From Fimbriimonadaceae bacterium (GTDB taxonomy: Bacteria; Armatimonadota; Fimbriimonadia; Fimbriimonadales; Fimbriimonadaceae): 9,020 bases of DNA. The position numbers and the translations under genes are program-made. Location of the stretch: the NCBI GenBank assembly GCA_019694835.1, contig JAIBBE010000105.1, positions 1-9,020 of the forward strand, written 5' to 3'. The notes beneath the pieces are model-generated. The model saw only the letters and a list, made by a program, of their open reading frames with translations. It was not told the DNA's origin and did no database searches. This document shows, one piece after another, positions 6,001-9,020 of this stretch. Each line of letters starts with the position of its first letter. Positions within the stretch are counted from its first letter, which is position 1.

Positions 6001-8611
6001 TGTCGCCATCACCTGGGTAGAGAACGTGCAGCAATGGCTGGAGGCGCCGATTTCGCGGGAGCATGCCCTGCAGCTACTCAATCCTTCTGTGCAGTCGACG
6101 TTGTTGACAGAACGTTTGCAGGGTTACGCAGCCGCCCGACGTGAACTCGCGGCCCGCTTCGGCCGCCCCCGGCAAGACGAATTGGATCTCGAACTGCGCC
6201 AGTTCGATACCGGCCGAGACCTACTCGAGGACATGTCCGAGAACGCCGATGAACAAATACCTATGTGGGCCGAGTTCAACAACGTGCGAACCAGCCTGAA
6301 AGCCAACGGGCTGGAAGAGGTGGTAGCACAACTTGCTGCTCGGAAGATCGACGCCACAGACGTTCCGAACGCCATTCTCTTTGCCGTACTGTCCGCGTGG
6401 GTATCCTGCCTTGAACGAGACGATACTCGCCTCGCCAAGTACGCCGCTGACCAGCGAAACGGCCAGGTCGTGACTTTCAAAGACCTGGACCGGGAGTTTG
6501 TTCGAACCAGAGCGGCTGGCGTCATCAATGCGGCGGCCGAGCGCAGACCCAAGGCCATCGGAGGTCCCGCAGGAGTCATCCAGAAGGAGGCCCAAAAGAA
6601 GTCCCGTCACTTGCCCATCCGTGAGCTTCTGGCGAAGGCCAAAGATGTGGCGCTAGCAGCCAAGCCTTGCTTCATGATGAGTCCGTTGTCAGTGTCCCAG
6701 TACCTGCCGCCGAATATGCAATTCGACGTGGTCGTGTTCGATGAGGCTTCACAGGTGCTGCCGGAAGACGCGGCCAACTGCATCTACCGGGGGAAACAGT
6801 TGATCGTTGCCGGTGACCAGAAGCAACTGCCACCCACAGACTTTTTCCGGCTGGCCGCAGCCGATACGGCGGAAGCGGAGGAAGACAACGCGGACTTGGA
6901 CGATTTTCAGTCTCTGCTCGACTTGTGCAAGGCACAGGGACTCCCCTCACTCCCCCTCACGTGGCACTACCGCAGCAGACATGAAGATCTCATTGCTTTC
7001 TCCAACTATCGTTTCTACGAAGGCAAACTGAACACCTTCCCGGGGTCCTCGATTACCGCCCCTGATTTGGGAGTGGAGTCGTTCCTTGTTGATGGCCAGT
7101 ACCGGCGTGGGGCCCAGCGAGACAACCCCGTTGAAGCGCGCAAAGTCGTCGACCGGGTGCTGTTCCACCTCCACCGCCATCCGGGATCGAGCATCGGCGT
7201 TGTCGCCTTCAGCAAAGCCCAGGAAGACGCGGTATTAGCTGAGCTTGAGGCGCGCTCTCAAGTCAATCCGGAACTGTCGGACCACCTAAACAGCGAAGAC
7301 CGGTTGGAAGGCTTCTTCGTCAAGAACCTCGAGAATGTACAGGGCGACGAGCGCGACATTGTTATCTTCACTGTCGGCTACGGCCCAGACGAAGCGGGAA
7401 AATTCCTGTTGAATCTTGGACCGCTGACGCGCGATGGTGGATGGCGTCGACTCAACGTGGCAATCACCAGAGCGCGCAAGCGAGTCGAGATCGTTCATTC
7501 GATCCGGCCCGAGGATTTCCCCCCAGGGGCAAAGCAGGGAGCGCTCGCCCTCCGCCAGTATCTCGACTACGCCATGCGCGGGCCGATCTCACTGGCAATC
7601 GATCTTAAGGACAGCCAGGGCGACGCGGAGTCCCCATTTGAGGAAGACGTACTCCGAACTATCCGGTCATGGGGCTACGAGGCCGTTCCGCAAGTGGGAA
7701 CGGCCGGGTACCGCCTTGACATTGGTGTTGTGCACCCCGACCACCCGGGCCGCTACATTCTGGCCGTTGAATGCGACGGCGCCGCCTACCATTCGGCGAA
7801 GGCCGCTCGCGACCGCGACCGACTCCGCGAACAAGTCCTCACAGGCCTCGGCTGGAGAATCCACCGAATCTGGGGGCTGTCCTGGTACCGCGATCGGTTA
7901 ACACAGGAAACACGCCTGCGCGAAGCCATCGAGGCCTCACTCCAGGAGGAACCGACCGCGACTCCGTCCTCTGCTGGGCGTCGTGAACCTGCGCATGACA
8001 TTCATGTCACGACCGAGTCGGTAGATCACTTAGCCCTCCCCGACTGGGCAGAACCATTCGTACCTCCGGCGCCAGTGAAAGTGAGTGGCCGGTTGTCGGG
8101 GCCATCAGGAATCCTCAGTCCTGAGGCCCTGCCGGAGCTAGTCACCTATGTCCAGAAGGTGGTCACCGGGAACACCCCTCTTCACACGGACCTGCTCGCC
8201 GAGCGGATTCGCGAGGATTGGAAAGTCCGTCGCACTGGTTCGAAAATCAGGGCGGCAGTCGATAGCGCCCTTGCACTCTTCATTCGGAGGAACCCGAACT
8301 TCTCCCTCGGGGGAGGATTCATCCGCGACATGGAACGGCCCCTTGAACGCGCTCGCGTGGGCGCGGAGGACGGCGTCGTTCGTACCATTACCCAGGTGCC
8401 TCCCGAGGAGCTGGACTTCGCGGTTCGCGGTGCCGTCCGCGAGGCACACGAGATCGGGGTCGATGAAGCGAAGCAGTACGTCAAGGCCCTCTTTGGCTGG
8501 TCTCGCTTGGGTCCAGACATCGACTCAGCTATCGACGAGTCAGTGGCTAGGCTCGTTGCCGGCGGACGTATCCAACGTGAAGGAAGCGACATACTCAAGA
8601 GCAAGGACTAG
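3074..8611 (+). CDS. hheA: DUF4011 - SF1 helicase - Vsr-like (REase_MTES_1575) nuclease - DUF3320 antiphage protein, Hhe-like
   Basis: About 1845 residues from the TTG (1893 if the ATG at 2930 is used). Positions below count from the TTG. DUF4011 covers about 17-230. A Q-motif-like segment (Q294) precedes Walker A GPPGTGKS (311-318), and motif Ia is GKSVLFVSEK (332-341). A mostly helical insert rich in Q, A and L fills about 380-1150. Helicase resumes with MSPLSVSQYLP (1202-1212), Walker B DEASQ (1223-1227), GDQKQLPP (1247-1254), WHYRSR (1297-1302), NVQGDERD (1421-1428) and NVAITRAR (1461-1468). The PD-(D/E)XK nuclease follows with E1523, D1549 and E1566-C-D1568, then ARDRDRLR and RIWGLSWY. 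DUF3320 covers about 1685-1840. The ATP-dependent helicase is expected to move on DNA and present it to the nuclease. To my knowledge this domain order is the one-gene antiphage system DUF4011-helicase-Vsr (Hhe). It is intact and probably cytoplasmic. The symbol is by architecture, not by a search. Confidence 0.93.
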   Translation: MTSEVSVEAQRRTSQTVDGWRDSLLNLDRRQRLLFFKHTKTSSLELLADSDSVSAGLHSTRGLELVPQLFDEETEDSATTRTLKSAGRGQVLARGKDGKALAASVRTLVRAATTAFVDRGIWVLYAGLGMVTWIDDQKDDLVESPLLLVPVRVTPGNATSGPRVLATEDDAQVNPSLIAKFERDFGITLADLDADMGAPEIMASVAAQLPSRHGFGVQDRVVVAPFTFHKEAMYRDLDKNRDTLLSHELLQLLALGPESDAFDDAQFEPVSDEKLDESPPPEELFTILDSDGSQRRCLLAALEGRSFVMDGPPGTGKSQTIANIIAELMYRGKSVLFVSEKAAALDVVRNRLNDAGLAPFILELHSHNATRKAFAQNLASALNEHPVASAPFGTTKIARLASSRRDLSAYAQAMNEQRQPLETSLHEVLGVLGPLTRFREFAPKAPDPWRNLTSAQLAQIEDLASQLSLAWKPIELGDGFVWSDVSVATATGPEVAALWKLVGACLTSLADLRDVTGAAAADLGLEEPFDVDDAFDMAETVQLLEARPQPAPGMTMTELDDTLATWLSQDTCETQRQAIEGNRQALLRADSAAVTMHGYLGETMPPSAVVASALESCGAIVETASPTWVLDEGTSSLEAQAALELTDELAARLDAAQASATQLASKFDINPAKVSPVRSRDMARLAQLAEVPDKPESPWFNPALHQQLAASHAALQQLVFAVTERQAALSAVFTDEVLALPLDQISIRVAANKGFRRLSKQSREDRKTLKSVTVQGRVDNEVIALLPEAAAWQQADQTLRLAEERYAADAGHYYQGTATDFAQLARALETARLAVEYARDELNPDRLAQQLSASALPDPTFHTLAENLTAFEGFWGSRVLPTLGSDLGNQLAQLPFEELRNWLQSASGTLREQLQHWRSLEDSSRRTFTAEEARQAGIAASELHSAHQQLRIELAAHAGNLASFSAGDHAILDAADVAITWVENVQQWLEAPISREHALQLLNPSVQSTLLTERLQGYAAARRELAARFGRPRQDELDLELRQFDTGRDLLEDMSENADEQIPMWAEFNNVRTSLKANGLEEVVAQLAARKIDATDVPNAILFAVLSAWVSCLERDDTRLAKYAADQRNGQVVTFKDLDREFVRTRAAGVINAAAERRPKAIGGPAGVIQKEAQKKSRHLPIRELLAKAKDVALAAKPCFMMSPLSVSQYLPPNMQFDVVVFDEASQVLPEDAANCIYRGKQLIVAGDQKQLPPTDFFRLAAADTAEAEEDNADLDDFQSLLDLCKAQGLPSLPLTWHYRSRHEDLIAFSNYRFYEGKLNTFPGSSITAPDLGVESFLVDGQYRRGAQRDNPVEARKVVDRVLFHLHRHPGSSIGVVAFSKAQEDAVLAELEARSQVNPELSDHLNSEDRLEGFFVKNLENVQGDERDIVIFTVGYGPDEAGKFLLNLGPLTRDGGWRRLNVAITRARKRVEIVHSIRPEDFPPGAKQGALALRQYLDYAMRGPISLAIDLKDSQGDAESPFEEDVLRTIRSWGYEAVPQVGTAGYRLDIGVVHPDHPGRYILAVECDGAAYHSAKAARDRDRLREQVLTGLGWRIHRIWGLSWYRDRLTQETRLREAIEASLQEEPTATPSSAGRREPAHDIHVTTESVDHLALPDWAEPFVPPAPVKVSGRLSGPSGILSPEALPELVTYVQKVVTGNTPLHTDLLAERIREDWKVRRTGSKIRAAVDSALALFIRRNPNFSLGGGFIRDMERPLERARVGAEDGVVRTITQVPPEELDFAVRGAVREAHEIGVDEAKQYVKALFGWSRLGPDIDSAIDESVARLVAGGRIQREGSDILKSKD

Positions 8612-8639
8612 CTGGCGCCAGGTGTAATTGCGATACACC
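8612..8639 (+). terminator. Possible terminator: palindrome plus hairpin directly after the helicase stop
   Basis: CTGGCGCCAG (8612-8621) is a perfect 10-base palindrome that starts on the base after the TAG. It shares one base with a hairpin, GGTGTA (8621-8626), seven-base loop, TACACC (8634-8639). No T-run follows, so this would be a tail-less terminator of the actinobacterial kind. A protein-binding site is the alternative. Confidence 0.38.
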
Positions 8640-8864
8640 CCGCGAACGAAGCCGCATTGTTCAGATCGCCATAAGACATTGAGGAACCGAAGGTCGCGAA
8701 TGGCGCTTGTTGAGGCTGAACGTACGGCGTCGTCCAGGCGTGGGCAAACATAGGCGGGAGTGGCGTGAACGCCCTACCTTGATCAAACAGCAGAAACGGG
8801 GCCGCCCCAAACACCGCGAGGCACTGGCGGACTTTGGTTCAGCGGGTCCGGCATTCGGCAAGCA

Positions 8865-8888
8865 CCGGATCTCCGGATCACCGGATTG
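8865..8888. repeat. Three tandem copies of the 8-base unit CCGGATNN
   Basis: CCGGAT occurs at 8865-8870, 8873-8878 and 8881-8886, exactly eight bases apart. The two variable bases are CT, CA and TG. The array is short and could be a chance run or iterated binding site. No gene with a clear start is next to it. Confidence 0.5.
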
Positions 8889-9020
8889 CTTCTACACACT
8901 CGCGACAAGGACCCGGCAAAGGCTACTTGGGAACTTATCCACCCCCTTGTCGTCGTCCGGCAGGGCTACTCCAGGAAGGCCGACTGCAGCTTGTGGTGAT
9001 GCACGCTCAGTCCAACAGGA

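Larger units (their letters stand above)
8612..9020. other. 409-base tail with no convincing gene
   Basis: After the terminator-like symmetry I find only short, competing frames. A minus-strand frame of 68 codons (8814-8608, GTG start, no Shine-Dalgarno site) ends across the helicase stop. A plus-strand frame from a GTG at 8740 stays open to the window end and includes the AT-hook-like KRGRPK, but its second half has poor codon use. A second plus frame, open from about 8768 to a TGA at 8997-8999, has protein-like composition (for example TWELIHPLVVVRQGYSRKAD) but no good start. A minus frame from the right edge ends in TAG at 8968-8966 with 17 well-biased codons and could be the 3' end of a gene beyond the window. 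I assign none of them. A decayed gene remnant is possible. Confidence 0.55.

Noticed and set aside
5379..6579. Minus-strand frames of 158, 151 and 129 codons within the helicase
   Set aside because: Antisense to the intact helicase frame, mutually overlapping and rich in serine and arginine, as expected of shadows in GC-rich DNA.
8148..8627. Plus-strand frame of 159 codons over the helicase C-terminus
   Set aside because: Covers DUF3320 in another frame; low-complexity serine, arginine and proline composition; no ribosome site.
8608..8814. Minus-strand 68-codon frame with a GTG start
   Set aside because: No Shine-Dalgarno site, no recognisable domain, and an in-frame stop shortly upstream. 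Kept only as a possible remnant in the tail description.

Overview
This window looks like an accessory, probably defence-related, stretch of an actinobacterial chromosome. The basis is a GC-rich composition (near 60 percent by eye), GC-rich third codon positions, a probable TTG start, and a large helicase whose nuclease module belongs to a family (REase_MTES_1575) named after a Microbacterium locus. The genus cannot be resolved. No rRNA, tRNA, CRISPR array, integrase or recognisable transposase was seen.

Layout from left to right. (1) Positions 1-1956, minus strand: an uninterrupted reading frame of 652 codons that runs off the left edge. It has an N-terminal four-cysteine zinc ribbon, a beta-rich stretch, and then a long helical part with TPR-like segments. 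Its start is fixed by a strong Shine-Dalgarno site. (2) Positions 1957-2364: a 408-base gap with no convincing gene but several inverted repeats. One is a 16-base operator-like palindrome upstream of the zinc-ribbon gene. Another is a perfect 10-base-pair hairpin just after the next gene. (3) Positions 2365-2847, minus strand: a 160-residue small alpha/beta protein that faintly resembles the YbjN / type III chaperone-like fold. (4) Positions 2848-3073: a divergent control region. (5) Positions 3074-8611, plus strand: a protein of about 1845 residues with the order DUF4011 - SF1 helicase split by a very large helical insert - Vsr-like PD-(D/E)XK nuclease - DUF3320. (6) Positions 8612-9020: a tail with two hairpins after the helicase stop, a triple 8-base repeat, and only short competing frames.

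The centrepiece is the helicase-nuclease. To my knowledge this domain order matches the single-protein antiphage system reported by Gao et al. (2020) as DUF4011-helicase-Vsr (Hhe). All helicase motifs and the nuclease residues I can check are intact, so it should be active. The two minus-strand genes are not part of the described one-gene system. The small gene is divergent from the helicase and shares its 226-base control region. Whether these two genes sense, restrain or assist the helicase is inference, and it is the most interesting open question here.
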